Shown one piece after another: positions 1-8,611 of a stretch of 64,000 nt of DNA (position 1 is its first letter; each line of letters begins with the position of its first letter). Source of the DNA: Gammaproteobacteria bacterium (GTDB lineage: Bacteria > Pseudomonadota > Gammaproteobacteria > Nevskiales > Nevskiaceae); NCBI GenBank assembly GCA_026398875.1, contig JAPLSB010000009.1, positions 265,547 to 329,546 of the forward strand, in the 5' to 3' direction. A program made the position numbers and the translations under genes. Under the pieces are notes generated by a model. The model searched no databases. It worked only from the letters and a program-made list of their open reading frames with translations, and was not told where the DNA came from.

Positions 1-515
1 TCCAGCCAAAGTGCGCGTTCCAGGTTGTAGCGCGCTTCCCAGTGCTGCGGGTCTTCGTCAAGCACGCGCCGGTAGGCCTGCTTGCCGAGTTCGACCAGCG
101 TCCGGCCTTTCGCGACCTGCTCGTCGCCAATCAGTTTGGCCTGCCGCATGTGCAGGTTGCCGAGGTCGTAGCGGGCAATCTTCCGGATGTCGTCGCGCGG
201 CGATTGCGACAGCGCTTCCAGCGCTTTCAGCGCCCGCTCGTAGTCGCCGCCGCCTGAATCGTTGCGGGCCAGCGCCAGCGCGAAGGCCAGCGCGGCCTCC
301 GGCGAATCGAGCATCGGCGTCTTCAAGGTGGCGACCTGTCCGGCTTCGGCGCCGGCGGCCTGCACCCGCGCGGCTTCGGCTGCGAACGCGGTGGCTTCGG
401 CAATCACGGCATTGGCGCGTTCGGCTGCCTGCAGCCTGAGCCCGAGCGCCAGTGCGGTGCCGGCAAGACCAAGGGTGGCCAGCCCGAAGGCAAGATGGAT
501 CGGTGCGCGTTTCAT
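1..515 (-). CDS. mxaK: MxaK-like protein, partial (runs off left edge)
   Basis: Reading on the minus strand from an ATG at 513-515 gives an open frame to base 1 with no stop, so the 3' end is missing. The product starts with MKRAPIHLAFGLATLG, a signal or membrane anchor of about 22 residues, followed by an Ala-rich stretch. A TPR-like part follows with motifs such as ALAFALALARNDSGGGDYERA and ARYDLGNLHMRQA. This is the layout of MxaK, a membrane-anchored protein of the methanol dehydrogenase maturation operon. Its ATG overlaps the stop of the upstream vWA gene by four bases (ATGA), so it is co-translated with the mxa-like set. The MxaK name rests on position and general features; a generic TPR protein of a MoxR-type operon is the alternative. 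Confidence 0.6.
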   Translation of the reverse strand, partial: MKRAPIHLAFGLATLGLAGTALALGLRLQAAERANAVIAEATAFAAEAARVQAAGAEAGQVATLKTPMLDSPEAALAFALALARNDSGGGDYERALKALEALSQSPRDDIRKIARYDLGNLHMRQAKLIGDEQVAKGRTLVELGKQAYRRVLDEDPQHWEARYNLERALWL

Positions 516-1528
516 CGCGAGAAGCTCCGCACGGTGGTGGCGCGATGGGCGAGCAGGCCCAGGCAGGCGAGGATCGCGGTCAGGTAGAAGTACGGCGTGA
601 AATCGCGGCGCGGAATCCGTTCCTTGTATTCCAGCGGCAGGTTCTGGGCGCGCTCGATCTCGGCCACCGCCTTCGATACCGCATCCGGGCTTTCCGCCTC
701 GTAGACCTTGTAGGTGGTCGGCAGCGTCTTGAAGAAGCGGTGCATCGCCACGTCGGTGATCAAGCCGACCGCTTCCGGTTCCTTCTCGGAATCGAGCCGC
801 GGCCAGTTCACCGAGCGCAGATAGATCCAGTTCAGCGCGATGCGGTTCTGGCGCATGCCGTTGCGGATGTTCTGGCGCGTGATCTCGTCGATTTCCGCCG
901 CGCCATCGGACACCAGCAGGATCACCCGGCTGCCGGTGTAGGCGCGGCCGTTGAACTGCTCGATCGCCGCCATCAGGCCGCGGCCGAGATCGGTGCCGGG
1001 CAGGCCATTGGAAATGCCGGCGGCGGTGATGCCGGCCTGGATCACATCCGGCGACTGCGAGAACGGCGTCACCCGAAATGGTGCTGCGCCGAACATCAGC
1101 AACGAAAAGCGATCGGCCGGCCGCCGCTCGACGAATGCCGACAGCGCCTGGCGCGCGACATTGCGCTTGCGCAGCGGGCTGTCGCGGCGGCGCTTCGGGT
1201 GCGCGCCGCGGGCCAGCATCTCGTCATCCATGCTCAGGGACGAGTCGAACAGCACGACGATCTCAGCACCCCTGCCGATTCGATCGACCTCCCACTCCGG
1301 CCGCCCGGGACTGGCCAGCGCCAGCACCGTGGCCAGGATCGCGATCACCGCCGCCGCGCGGCCGATGCGCTCGACCCAGATGCCGAGGCGGTCCTTCGGC
1401 AGCCAGGCCAGCGACGAGAAAGTCAGTTCCTCGCGGCGCCGGCGCAGCAGCGGCAGCACCGCCAACGGCAACAGCAGCAGTGCCCAGGGTGTTGCGAAAT
1501 CCAGCGGCAGGTTCAGCCCGGCGATCAT
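512..1528 (-). CDS. mxaC: vWA-domain membrane protein, MxaC-like
   Basis: The 338-residue product has an N-terminal membrane segment (ATPWALLLLPLAVLPLL), a second one at about 50-75, a von Willebrand factor A domain with the MIDAS motif as DSSLS (FDSSLSMDDEM) at about residue 95, and a C-terminal membrane helix (YLTAILACLGLLAHRA). I start it at the ATG at 1526-1528, which overlaps the upstream stop as ATGA; the longer frame upstream lies inside the neighbour. In methylotrophs MxaC sits between MxaA and MxaK, exactly as here, and is needed for active Ca-containing methanol dehydrogenase. BatA-type vWA proteins are the alternative family. The protein probably faces the periplasm. Confidence 0.72.
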   Translation of the reverse strand: MIAGLNLPLDFATPWALLLLPLAVLPLLRRRREELTFSSLAWLPKDRLGIWVERIGRAAAVIAILATVLALASPGRPEWEVDRIGRGAEIVVLFDSSLSMDDEMLARGAHPKRRRDSPLRKRNVARQALSAFVERRPADRFSLLMFGAAPFRVTPFSQSPDVIQAGITAAGISNGLPGTDLGRGLMAAIEQFNGRAYTGSRVILLVSDGAAEIDEITRQNIRNGMRQNRIALNWIYLRSVNWPRLDSEKEPEAVGLITDVAMHRFFKTLPTTYKVYEAESPDAVSKAVAEIERAQNLPLEYKERIPRRDFTPYFYLTAILACLGLLAHRATTVRSFSR

Positions 1529-2709
1529 CGTTCGTGGGCGCGCTCGATCGCGCGCAGCTCCGCGCACAGTGCGGGCAGCGACAAGCCGTCTGCCGCCGGC
1601 TGGCCACCGAAGAAGCGAGCCGCCGATTCGGCATAGAAGCGTTCGATCACGCCGCGTGCCGCTTCGAACTCCGGCCTTGCGCGAAACAACTGCGCCAGGG
1701 TGCCCGGCTGGATCGCGCGGCCGGCGCTGGCGTCGAAGGCCTGATGCAGCAGCCGCCAGGCCTCGTCCGACTGCGCGTCGACAAACGCCAGTTGCCGCCG
1801 CGCGCGGCCGAACGGCAGCCGTTCGGCCGCCTGCCATTCGCGCCAGCGCCACCAGCCGAGCCACAGCGTCAAGGTCGCTGCGAGGCCGAACAGCGCCAGT
1901 TTCAGCTGATGGCGGATTGGTGCTGTGGCGATCGTCGGCGCTGGCCGGTCCGGCTGCAGCGGCAGCAAGCCACCCTGATTGCGCACCAGGCTCGCGGTGA
2001 TCGCGCCGACGGTAATCGGCCAGTCGGCAACCTCGATGAACACGTCGGGTGTCGTCGTGCGCAGCTTCAGCTTCGGCAGGCTGATGACATCGACATCCTT
2101 CGAGGCATTGATGATCTGGTACTCCATCGCCAGCCAGCGGCTGCCGTCCGGATCGCGCTCGATGCGCGACGCGCGGCGGCTGATCCAGACCCCGAAGCGA
2201 TCCTTGCGCGGCAGTTCGCTGAGTTCGACCGGCTTGCCGTCGACGGTCAGCTGCACGCGCTGCACCAGCGTGTCGCCAACCAGATAGCCATAAGGGCGCG
2301 GGTTGTCGACCGGCGAGCGCAGCGGCACGACAACCGCTGGCGGCGGTGGTGGCGGCACATAGCCCTGCGCCGCGACGGCATCGGGCACATAGCCTTCGGC
2401 GACCGGCATCGCATCGGTGGTTTCCGGGGTCGGCGTTGGCGTCGTCGCGGGCGCTGCTGCTGCGGCAGGCTCCTGCTGCGACGGCGGCGGGCCGTTCAGC
2501 GGATTGTCGACGGTCAGCGCCTGGACGCGCGCGTCCTCCTCGGCCTTTAGCCGTGCCGCTTCGGCTTCGCGCGCGGCACGCTTGGCCGGACGTGGATCGA
2601 ACACCGCTTCGCCCTTGAACGGCGGCTTGTAGTCGCGATTCGGCGGCTCCTGCGCCTGCAGGTCACCGCACGCGAGCAGCACCGCAAGAGCAGCGATCGC
2701 GCGCCTCAT
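1525..2709 (-). CDS. mxaA: MxaA-like dehydrogenase maturation protein
   Basis: The 394-residue product starts at the ATG at 2707-2709, which overlaps the stop of the DUF58 gene (ATGA at 2706-2709). It has a signal peptide (MRRAIAALAVLLACGDLQA). A charged and Pro-rich linker follows, then a conserved-looking periplasmic part with VDNPRPYGYLVGDTLVQRV at about residue 160, and one transmembrane helix (LALFGLAATLTLWLGWW) near 290. The cytoplasmic or periplasmic tail has AWRLLHQAFDASAG and ARFF motifs. The N-P-R-x-Y/F-G-Y-x-x-G-D block and the tail match what I know of MxaA, a factor in calcium insertion into methanol dehydrogenase. Its position between the mxaS-like and mxaC-like genes supports this. 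The acidic/Pro linker (residues 30-140) is poorly conserved by eye. Confidence 0.65.
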   Translation of the reverse strand: MRRAIAALAVLLACGDLQAQEPPNRDYKPPFKGEAVFDPRPAKRAAREAEAARLKAEEDARVQALTVDNPLNGPPPSQQEPAAAAAPATTPTPTPETTDAMPVAEGYVPDAVAAQGYVPPPPPPAVVVPLRSPVDNPRPYGYLVGDTLVQRVQLTVDGKPVELSELPRKDRFGVWISRRASRIERDPDGSRWLAMEYQIINASKDVDVISLPKLKLRTTTPDVFIEVADWPITVGAITASLVRNQGGLLPLQPDRPAPTIATAPIRHQLKLALFGLAATLTLWLGWWRWREWQAAERLPFGRARRQLAFVDAQSDEAWRLLHQAFDASAGRAIQPGTLAQLFRARPEFEAARGVIERFYAESAARFFGGQPAADGLSLPALCAELRAIERAHER

Positions 2710-3593
2710 GCGTTGGCCTCGAAGAAGTATTCGGACATCGCATCGGCGTCGAACGCGCCCTGCACCCAGAACGGCCGCAGGCCGCGATTGGCGAAGAACG
2801 CGGCCAGTGTCGCGCGCCGTTCGGCAACGGCTTCGCGCCACTGTGCACGCAGGCTCGGCCGCAGCCAGATCGCGCTGCGCGTTGCCGATTCGGCATCGCG
2901 CAAGCTGGCCAGCCCGTTCAGCGGTGGCGGCTCGATCTCCGCCGGGTCCCAGATGATCACCGGCACGATGTAGGCGCGCGACAGCGGGTCCAGCGCCTCA
3001 TCGAGCCGGGCCAACGGGAAGTGGAAATCCGAAGCGAGAAACACCAGGCACTGCCGACCGGCCAGCTGGCGCAGCGCGGCCGCGAGGCCATCGACCGGAT
3101 TGCCCGCGTGACGCTCGCCGACGTCGGCCTGCGCGGCCAGCTGCGGATCATCGAGTGCTGCCGCCATCAGATGGCCGATGCCGCGGCTCATGCTCGGCGG
3201 CACCTGCAGGTCTTCGCGCTCGTGGCTGTCGAAGGCGACCATGCCGGCGGCATCGCCGACTCTCGAAGCACTGGCGCCGATGGCCCGCGCCAGATCGGAC
3301 AGCACGGCGAGCTTGGTCCGCGATTCCCCGAACACCATCGACGCCGAGACATCGGCTGCCAGCCAGACCGGAATGCCGACGCGCTGGCGCATCACCCGCA
3401 CCAGCCAGTCGCCCCGGACATCGCGAAGACTGGCGCGGACATCGAGGCGACGCGGATCGGGGCGGCTGAACAGCGTTGCGTGGGTGACGAACTCCTGGCC
3501 GTTGCCGTGGCTGGTGCCCGGATGCGAGCCCGGCCGCTGGCTGCCCGCACGCATCGGCAGGCGGTAGTAGAAGTCGCGGGCTGGGCTGGCCAT
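2706..3593 (-). CDS. mxaS: DUF58 protein, MxaS-like
   Basis: The product has 295 residues. It contains the DUF58/MxaS pattern FYYRLPMRAGSQRPGSHPG at the N-terminus, then DPRRLDVRASLRDVRGDWLVR and a degenerate vWA fold with a DVSASM metal-site-like motif at about residue 105. It has no clear membrane segment and is probably cytoplasmic, working with the MoxR ATPase. It starts 5 bases after the moxR stop and its own stop overlaps the mxaA start. The R-S-A-C-K order matches the methylotroph mxa operon; DUF58 proteins also accompany MoxR in unrelated stress operons, so function follows from context. Confidence 0.75.
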   Translation of the reverse strand: MASPARDFYYRLPMRAGSQRPGSHPGTSHGNGQEFVTHATLFSRPDPRRLDVRASLRDVRGDWLVRVMRQRVGIPVWLAADVSASMVFGESRTKLAVLSDLARAIGASASRVGDAAGMVAFDSHEREDLQVPPSMSRGIGHLMAAALDDPQLAAQADVGERHAGNPVDGLAAALRQLAGRQCLVFLASDFHFPLARLDEALDPLSRAYIVPVIIWDPAEIEPPPLNGLASLRDAESATRSAIWLRPSLRAQWREAVAERRATLAAFFANRGLRPFWVQGAFDADAMSEYFFEANA

Positions 3594-3598
3594 CGCGA

Positions 3599-4618
3599 TC
3601 AGGGCGCCGGCACGCGCTCGAGGATTTGCGCGACCAGCGCATCGGCGAGTTCCGCACGGCGCAGTTCGTAGACCGGCGTGAAGAACACGCGATGGACCAT
3701 CGTCGACGGGAACACGGCCTGCACGTCATCCGGCGTCAGGTAGTCGCGGCCGGCCAGCCAGGCGACGACTCGCGCCGCGCGCACCAGTGCCGAGACACCA
3801 CGCGGGCTGGCACCCGCCAGAATCAGCCGGCGCATGTCGACGTTGTCGAGCTGGATGCCGGCGGCCAGCGGGTTGCGCGTCGCTTCCCAGAGATCGAGCA
3901 CGTACTTTTCGAGCGCGTCGCTGGCGCGCACCGACGCCTGAATGCCGGCGCCGATCTCGTTGAGCTTCTCCCAGGGCAGCAGGCCAGCGGGTACGGTGTC
4001 GATCAGCCGGTCGGTGTCGTGGAAGTTCGGATTGAAGGCCAGCTGGCGGCGGATTTCCGGCTCGGAAGGTGTCGCCATGCGCAGCTCGAACATGAAGCGG
4101 TCGCGCGCGGCCGAGGCCAGTTCAAAGGTTTCCTCGCGCTCGATCTTGTTGCGATCGGCGAACACCGTCATGTGCGGGAAGCGGTACTCGCGATTGAAGG
4201 CGCTGACCGTGCGTTCGGCCATCGCGCGCAGCAGCAGGCTCTGCACCTGCGGCCGGGCGCGGTTGATCTCGTTGAAGAAGAACGTCACCAGCCGCTCGCC
4301 GTGGCGCAGCAGCGGGCCGGGGTCGATGCGCGGGCGACCCGCTTCATCGACATACGTGTGGTAGATCAGATCGCCCGGCATCAGGTCGACCGTGCCTTCG
4401 ACGCGCTCGAAATCGCCACCGATGGCGCGCGAGAACGCACGCAGCACGGTGGTCTTGCCGACGCCGACATCGCCTTCAAGCAGCACATGGCCGCGGGCGA
4501 ACAGCGCGATGTTGATCAGCCGCACGGTGGCTGGCGCACCGATCACCGCACGATTCACGGCCGCTTCGATCTTCAGCGCCTGATCGCGCCAGTCCTGCAA
4601 TTGCGTGTCGGTGGTCAT
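3599..4618 (-). CDS. mxaR: MoxR-family AAA+ ATPase (MxaR-like)
   Basis: The 339-residue AAA+ ATPase has a Walker A motif (EGDVGVGKTT) near residue 56 and a Walker B-like motif FFFNEINRARPQVQ near 115. The usual acidic Asp before Glu is Asn here. Sensor-like segments and the C-terminal MoxR lid (ASPRGVSALVRAARVVAWLAGRDYLTPDDV) follow. MoxR ATPases work as chaperones that assemble or insert metal into complexes together with vWA partners. It is the first gene of the minus-strand mxa-like operon; the roughly 480-base gap upstream should hold the promoter. The start ATG is at 4616-4618. Confidence 0.85.
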   Translation of the reverse strand: MTTDTQLQDWRDQALKIEAAVNRAVIGAPATVRLINIALFARGHVLLEGDVGVGKTTVLRAFSRAIGGDFERVEGTVDLMPGDLIYHTYVDEAGRPRIDPGPLLRHGERLVTFFFNEINRARPQVQSLLLRAMAERTVSAFNREYRFPHMTVFADRNKIEREETFELASAARDRFMFELRMATPSEPEIRRQLAFNPNFHDTDRLIDTVPAGLLPWEKLNEIGAGIQASVRASDALEKYVLDLWEATRNPLAAGIQLDNVDMRRLILAGASPRGVSALVRAARVVAWLAGRDYLTPDDVQAVFPSTMVHRVFFTPVYELRRAELADALVAQILERVPAP

Positions 4619-5097
4619 CGCGGCGAACGGCGCTCATGTCGAGGCCGGCAGCGATGCGCGCTGCGCGGCGTGGTCAGTCGGAACCACGAGCCGGACGCCC
4701 GCCATAACGGTGCACTGGTGCTCGCCCGATCGACGACGGTCGAACGGCCGACAGGCACCCTTCGGGCTTGCTCCTCCAGCTCGCGTGTCGCGGTCCTCCG
4801 GCGTCACGATGCCGGGGCCACGATCCTTTTTGCTGCCTCGAACTTAGCGCAGTTCCGCGATCCGGTGCGACGCGGGCCGGCCCTGTACCGACCCTGTGTC
4901 GACAGGCGTGCGCTGTGTCCCGGATGACCGGGTATGGCCTTGTCAGTCAGCACGTCCATGCAAGGCCGCTGTCGCGAAGGCCGCGCCGCCAGAAGCGCCG
5001 CAACCGTCATTCGGGCGAAAGCCGGAATCCAGTGCCTTCAGCACGGGTCCTCCCCGGCACTGGATGCCGACCGTCGTCGGCATGACAGACAGGCAGA
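4619..5097. other. Intergenic region upstream of mxaR-like operon
   Basis: About 480 bases separate the photolyase stop from the mxaR-like start, and both genes read on the minus strand. I see no convincing gene here; short frames on both strands lack family motifs. It contains one dispersed-type inverted repeat (5006-5086) and presumably the promoter of the mxa-like operon, but no clear -35/-10 pair stands out. Confidence 0.5.
5006..5086. repeat. Imperfect palindromic repeat (REP/MITE-like)
   Basis: Two arms of about 31 bases (5006-5036 and 5056-5086) are inverted copies. Each begins GTCAT and ends ATCCAGTGCC when read outward to inward, with a 19-base loop. The sequence resembles the dispersed GTCATTCCCGC...GGAATCCAGTG repeats that are common in xanthomonads and relatives. 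It sits directly after the photolyase stop and could act as a terminator for it. Confidence 0.7.
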
Positions 5098-6558
5098 TCA
5101 GCCCTCGGCGCCACCCTTGATCCGCGCATACGCGGCCAGCGCCCGATCGCGCGATTCGCTCAAAGACACCACCGGCTTCGGGTAGTCCTGACCCGGCGAG
5201 AACTTCGCTGCCAGCCAGATCGCAGGCTTGGCTTCCCACGGGGCGTGCAGGCTGGCGTCCGGCAGCTTGGCAATCTCCGGCACCCAGCGCCGCAGGTAGA
5301 CGCCTTCGGCATCGAACTTCGCCGATTGCAGCACCGGGTTGAAGATCCGGAAGTACGGTGCTGCATCGGCGCCGCAGCCGGCCGCCCACTGCCAGCCCAG
5401 CGAGTTCTGCGGCAGCGAAGCATCGAGCAGCGTGTCCCAGAACCAGCGCGCGCCTTCCTGCCACGGAATCAGCAGGTTCTTGGTCAGGAAGCTGGCCACG
5501 ATCATGCGCACCCGGTTGTGCATCCAGCCGGTGTGCCAGAGCTGGCGCATGCCGGCATCGACGATCGGCACGCCGGTCTGCCCGCGCTGCCAGGCGCGCA
5601 GGTCGTCGGCGTAGTCGGCCGGATCGCGCCACGGGAACGCCGCGAACTTGTCGTACATCGGCTGATCGGTGGTCGCCGGGTAGTGGAACAGCAGGTGATG
5701 CGAAAACTCGCGCCAGCCCAGTTCCCGAACGAAGTGCTCGACATTGCCAACCAGTCCCTGCGCATGGTTTTCGGCCATCAGTCGCCGCGTGCGCTGCACC
5801 AGCTGCACCGGGCCGATCTCGCCGAAATGCAGGTGCGGCGACAGGCTCGACGTGCTGGCCGCCGCCGGCAGATCGCGCTGGTCGTGGTAGCGCGCGGCAC
5901 CATCGGCGCAGAAGGCTTCGGTCTGTGCCCAGGCGCCGGTCTCGCCGGGTGTCCAGTGCTTGTAGAAGCCGCCATCCCAGCGGATCGCCGGCAGCAGTTT
6001 CAGCGCGTCAACCGGCAGGCTGACCGGCAGCTTTGCCGGCGCTGGAATCCGCGCCGGCGCCGGCAGTGGGTCGCGCACCGGCCGGGCCACGGCATTGCGC
6101 CAGAACGGCGTGAACACGCGGTACGGATCGCCGCCGCCGGTCCTGATTTCCCAGGGTTCGACCAGCAGTGCGGAGTTGTGGCTTTCGGCGGTGATGCCGG
6201 CATCGCGCAACGCGGCCTTGATCTGCTTGTCGCGGGCAACGATGGCCGGCTCGTACAGCCGGTTCCAGTGCACGGCTGTGGCACCGGTTTCGGCGATCAG
6301 CTTCTGCAGTTCGGTGAGCGTGTCGGCACCGCTGCGAATCACCAGCGGCGCACCGAGCGCAGCCAGCCGTGCCGCGTGCGCCGTCAGCGTGTGATGCAGC
6401 CACCAGCGGCTGGCCGCACCCGGCAGCCAGCTGCCTTCATCGTCCGGCGTGTGCAGGTAGACCGGAATGACCTGGGCGTGCTGTGCAAGCGCGTGATGAA
6501 GCGCGGGGTTGTCGGCGACGCGGAAGTCGCGCCGGAACCAGACGAGAGCAGTGGACAT
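5098..6558 (-). CDS. phrB: Deoxyribodipyrimidine photolyase
   Basis: The 486-residue product starts MSTALVWFRRDFRVADNPAL, the classic N-terminal Rossmann domain of class I CPD photolyase/cryptochrome. This start (ATG at 6556-6558) is fixed by homology, and the upstream in-frame extension is not coding. The FAD-binding domain shows GETGAWAQTEAF, SSLSPHLHFGEIGP, ELGWREFSHHLLFHYP, DAGMRQLWHTGWMHNR and NSLGWQWAAGCGADAAPYFRIFNP, which include the Trp electron-transfer positions. It repairs cyclobutane pyrimidine dimers in the cytoplasm using blue light. It is divergent from yadG with about 75 bases between starts. Confidence 0.95.
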   Translation of the reverse strand: MSTALVWFRRDFRVADNPALHHALAQHAQVIPVYLHTPDDEGSWLPGAASRWWLHHTLTAHAARLAALGAPLVIRSGADTLTELQKLIAETGATAVHWNRLYEPAIVARDKQIKAALRDAGITAESHNSALLVEPWEIRTGGGDPYRVFTPFWRNAVARPVRDPLPAPARIPAPAKLPVSLPVDALKLLPAIRWDGGFYKHWTPGETGAWAQTEAFCADGAARYHDQRDLPAAASTSSLSPHLHFGEIGPVQLVQRTRRLMAENHAQGLVGNVEHFVRELGWREFSHHLLFHYPATTDQPMYDKFAAFPWRDPADYADDLRAWQRGQTGVPIVDAGMRQLWHTGWMHNRVRMIVASFLTKNLLIPWQEGARWFWDTLLDASLPQNSLGWQWAAGCGADAAPYFRIFNPVLQSAKFDAEGVYLRRWVPEIAKLPDASLHAPWEAKPAIWLAAKFSPGQDYPKPVVSLSESRDRALAAYARIKGGAEG

Positions 6559-6618
6559 GGCAGGAAAAGGGGAAAAGGAGGTGGCGAATCCTAGCCCGGC
6601 CCCGCAAGGCACCGCGCG

Positions 6619-6624
6619 TATAAT
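6619..6624 (+). promoter_or_regulatory. -10 box (TATAAT) of yadGH
   Basis: A perfect TATAAT lies 9 bases before the yadG ATG at 6634. Transcription would then begin at or just before the start codon, so the mRNA may be leaderless. No good -35 box is visible 17 bases upstream. Confidence 0.55.
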
Positions 6625-6633
6625 CGCGGCCTC

Positions 6634-7584
6634 ATGAATACCCCCACCCTCCGCGCCGGTCCTCCCGCGCTGGAAATTACCGGCGTGCGCAAGGCGTACG
6701 GTTCGGTACAGGCGCTCAACGGTCTCGATTTCGACATTCGGCAAGGCGAGTTCTTCGGCCTGCTCGGCCCGAACGGCGCTGGCAAGTCGACCCTGATCTC
6801 GATCATCTCCGGGCTGATCCGCGCCGACGAAGGCCATGTCCGTGTGCTCGGCCACGACACCGTGACCGATTGGCGCGCGGCCCGCCGCACGCTCGGCGTG
6901 GTGCCGCAGGAACTGGTGTTCGATCCGTTCTTCAAGGTCGTCGACCTGCTGCGCATCCAGGCCGGCTACTACGGCTGCGGCCGCGAGGTCTGGCCGTGGA
7001 TCGACGAGATGCTGGAGCGGCTGGAACTGGGCAACAAGCGCACGGCGATGATGCGCAGCCTGTCGGGCGGCATGAAGCGCCGCGTGCTGATCGCCCAGGC
7101 GCTGGTCCACAAGCCGCCGGTGGTGATCCTCGACGAGCCGACCGCCGGCGTCGATGTCGAACTGCGGCGCACGCTGTGGCGCTTCATGCGCGACCTGCAC
7201 GCCAAAGGCACGACCGTGGTGCTGACCACGCACTATCTGGAAGAAGCGCAGGAGATGTGCGAGCGCATCGCCATCGTCGACAAGGGCCGGCTGCGCATCG
7301 TCGAAACCACCGAAGGCCTGCTCAATCGCCACCCGTTCCGGTTCCTGACCTTGAAGCTCGCCGATGGCGCGGCGATGCCCGCACATCTCGCTGAACTGGT
7401 GACCAGCGTCAAGGGTGACGCACTGGAACTGAAACTCGACCGCGAGCGGCATCCGATCGCTTCGGTGTTCGCCGGGTTGAAGGCTGCCGGAATCGAGATC
7501 GCCGATGTCTCGACCCGCGAGCCGGATCTGGAAGACATCTTTGTCGAGCTGACTGCCAAGCCGGCGCCGGGAGTCGTGTCATGA
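6634..7584 (+). CDS. yadG: ABC-2 type exporter ATP-binding protein
   Basis: The 316-residue ABC ATPase has Walker A GPNGAGKST near residue 50, the signature LSGGMKRR, Walker B VVILDEPTAGVD and the H-loop LTTHYLEEA. The C-terminal DUF4162-like tail ends in EPDLEDIFVELT. It pairs with the permease that starts inside its last codons (4-base overlap at 7581-7584). The set matches E. coli YadG/YadH in size and arrangement and lies upstream of bolA-murA, a common gammaproteobacterial layout. The substrate is unknown. Confidence 0.9.
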   Translation: MNTPTLRAGPPALEITGVRKAYGSVQALNGLDFDIRQGEFFGLLGPNGAGKSTLISIISGLIRADEGHVRVLGHDTVTDWRAARRTLGVVPQELVFDPFFKVVDLLRIQAGYYGCGREVWPWIDEMLERLELGNKRTAMMRSLSGGMKRRVLIAQALVHKPPVVILDEPTAGVDVELRRTLWRFMRDLHAKGTTVVLTTHYLEEAQEMCERIAIVDKGRLRIVETTEGLLNRHPFRFLTLKLADGAAMPAHLAELVTSVKGDALELKLDRERHPIASVFAGLKAAGIEIADVSTREPDLEDIFVELTAKPAPGVVS

Positions 7585-8351
7585 GTCCCAACCAGCTCGG
7601 CTTTTACACGCTTCTAAAAAAAGAAGTGATGCGGTTCTGGTCGGTGCTGGCGCAGACCGTCACCGCCCCGGTGCTGACGGCACTGCTGTACCTGCTGGTG
7701 TTCGCGCAGGCGCTGCAGGGCCGCGTGGTCACCGGCTACGACGGCATCAGCTACACGCAGTTCCTGCTGCCCGGTCTGGTGATGATGACGGTGCTGCAGA
7801 ACGCGTTCGCCAACACCTCGTCGTCACTGGCGCAGTCGAAGGTCAACGGCAACATCGTGTTCCTGCTGATGGCGCCGATCGGACCGGTGGAGATGTTCCT
7901 CGCCTATGTCGGAGCCGCGCTGGTGCGGGCGCTGCTGGTGGCGCTGGCGATGCTGGCGGTGGCCGGTCCGCTGGTGGGCCTGCCGATCGCCAACCCGTTC
8001 GCGCTGCTGGCGATGTTCCTGCTGGCCGGCTCGGCGCTTGCGGTGCTTGGCATTATCGCCGGCATCGTGTCGACCAAGTTCGACCACCTGGCGGCGTTCT
8101 CGAACTTCATCATCACGCCACTTTCGTTCCTGTCCGGCGTGTTCTATTCGGTGCATTCGCTGCCGCCGATCTGGTTCACCGCCTCGCACCTGAACCCGTT
8201 CTTCTACATGATCGACGGCTTCCGCTACGGCTTCTTCGGCCACGCCGACGTGTCGATCTGGCTCAGCCTCGGCTGGACCGCCGGCTTCTTCGTGCTGATG
8301 GCGGTCATCTGCCTGTGGATGCTGTTCACCGGCTACAAGCTTCGCAAGTAA
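7581..8351 (+). CDS. yadH: ABC-2 type exporter permease
   Basis: The 256-residue integral membrane protein has about six hydrophobic segments and ABC-2 permease motifs such as FLLPGLVMMTVLQNAFANTS and TPLSFLSGVFYSVHSLPP. The length equals E. coli YadH. The start ATG overlaps the ATPase stop as ATGA, indicating translational coupling. It forms the inner-membrane part of the exporter. Confidence 0.9.
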   Translation: MSPNQLGFYTLLKKEVMRFWSVLAQTVTAPVLTALLYLLVFAQALQGRVVTGYDGISYTQFLLPGLVMMTVLQNAFANTSSSLAQSKVNGNIVFLLMAPIGPVEMFLAYVGAALVRALLVALAMLAVAGPLVGLPIANPFALLAMFLLAGSALAVLGIIAGIVSTKFDHLAAFSNFIITPLSFLSGVFYSVHSLPPIWFTASHLNPFFYMIDGFRYGFFGHADVSIWLSLGWTAGFFVLMAVICLWMLFTGYKLRK

Positions 8352-8372
8352 ACGCACAAGGATTCGCAACCG

Positions 8373-8594
8373 ATGATGACCAAGGAACAGATCAAGGCCC
8401 TGCTTGATGCCGGCCTGCCCGGCGCGACCATCGAGGTCCGCGGCGATGACGGCCAGCACTTCGAGGCCGACGTCAGCTGGAGCGGCTTCGCCGGCATGAG
8501 CATGGTCAAGCAGCATCAGGCGGTCTACGCCGCGCTTGGCGGCAAGATGGGCCGCGAGATCCACGCGCTGGCGCTGAAGACGCGCGCTTGCTGA
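8373..8594 (+). CDS. ibaG: BolA/IbaG family protein
   Basis: The 73-residue product is MMTKEQIKALLDAGLPGATIEV... with the BolA motif GMSMVKQHQAVYAALGGKM. The usual catalytic-like His region is represented by KQHQAVY, and FEADVSWSGFAG resembles IbaG more than BolA itself. IbaG/BolA proteins bind Fe-S clusters together with monothiol glutaredoxins. The product is about 10 residues shorter at the C-terminus than typical IbaG. It sits between yadGH and murA, its conserved place. Confidence 0.85.
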   Translation: MMTKEQIKALLDAGLPGATIEVRGDDGQHFEADVSWSGFAGMSMVKQHQAVYAALGGKMGREIHALALKTRAC

Positions 8595-8611
8595 ACACTT
8601 CCGCGAGCGAC

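Noticed and set aside
6559..7452. Long upstream in-frame extension of the photolyase on the minus strand
   Set aside because: It runs antisense through the yadG ATPase gene and has no photolyase features; the family start is the MSTALVWFRRDF ATG at 6558.
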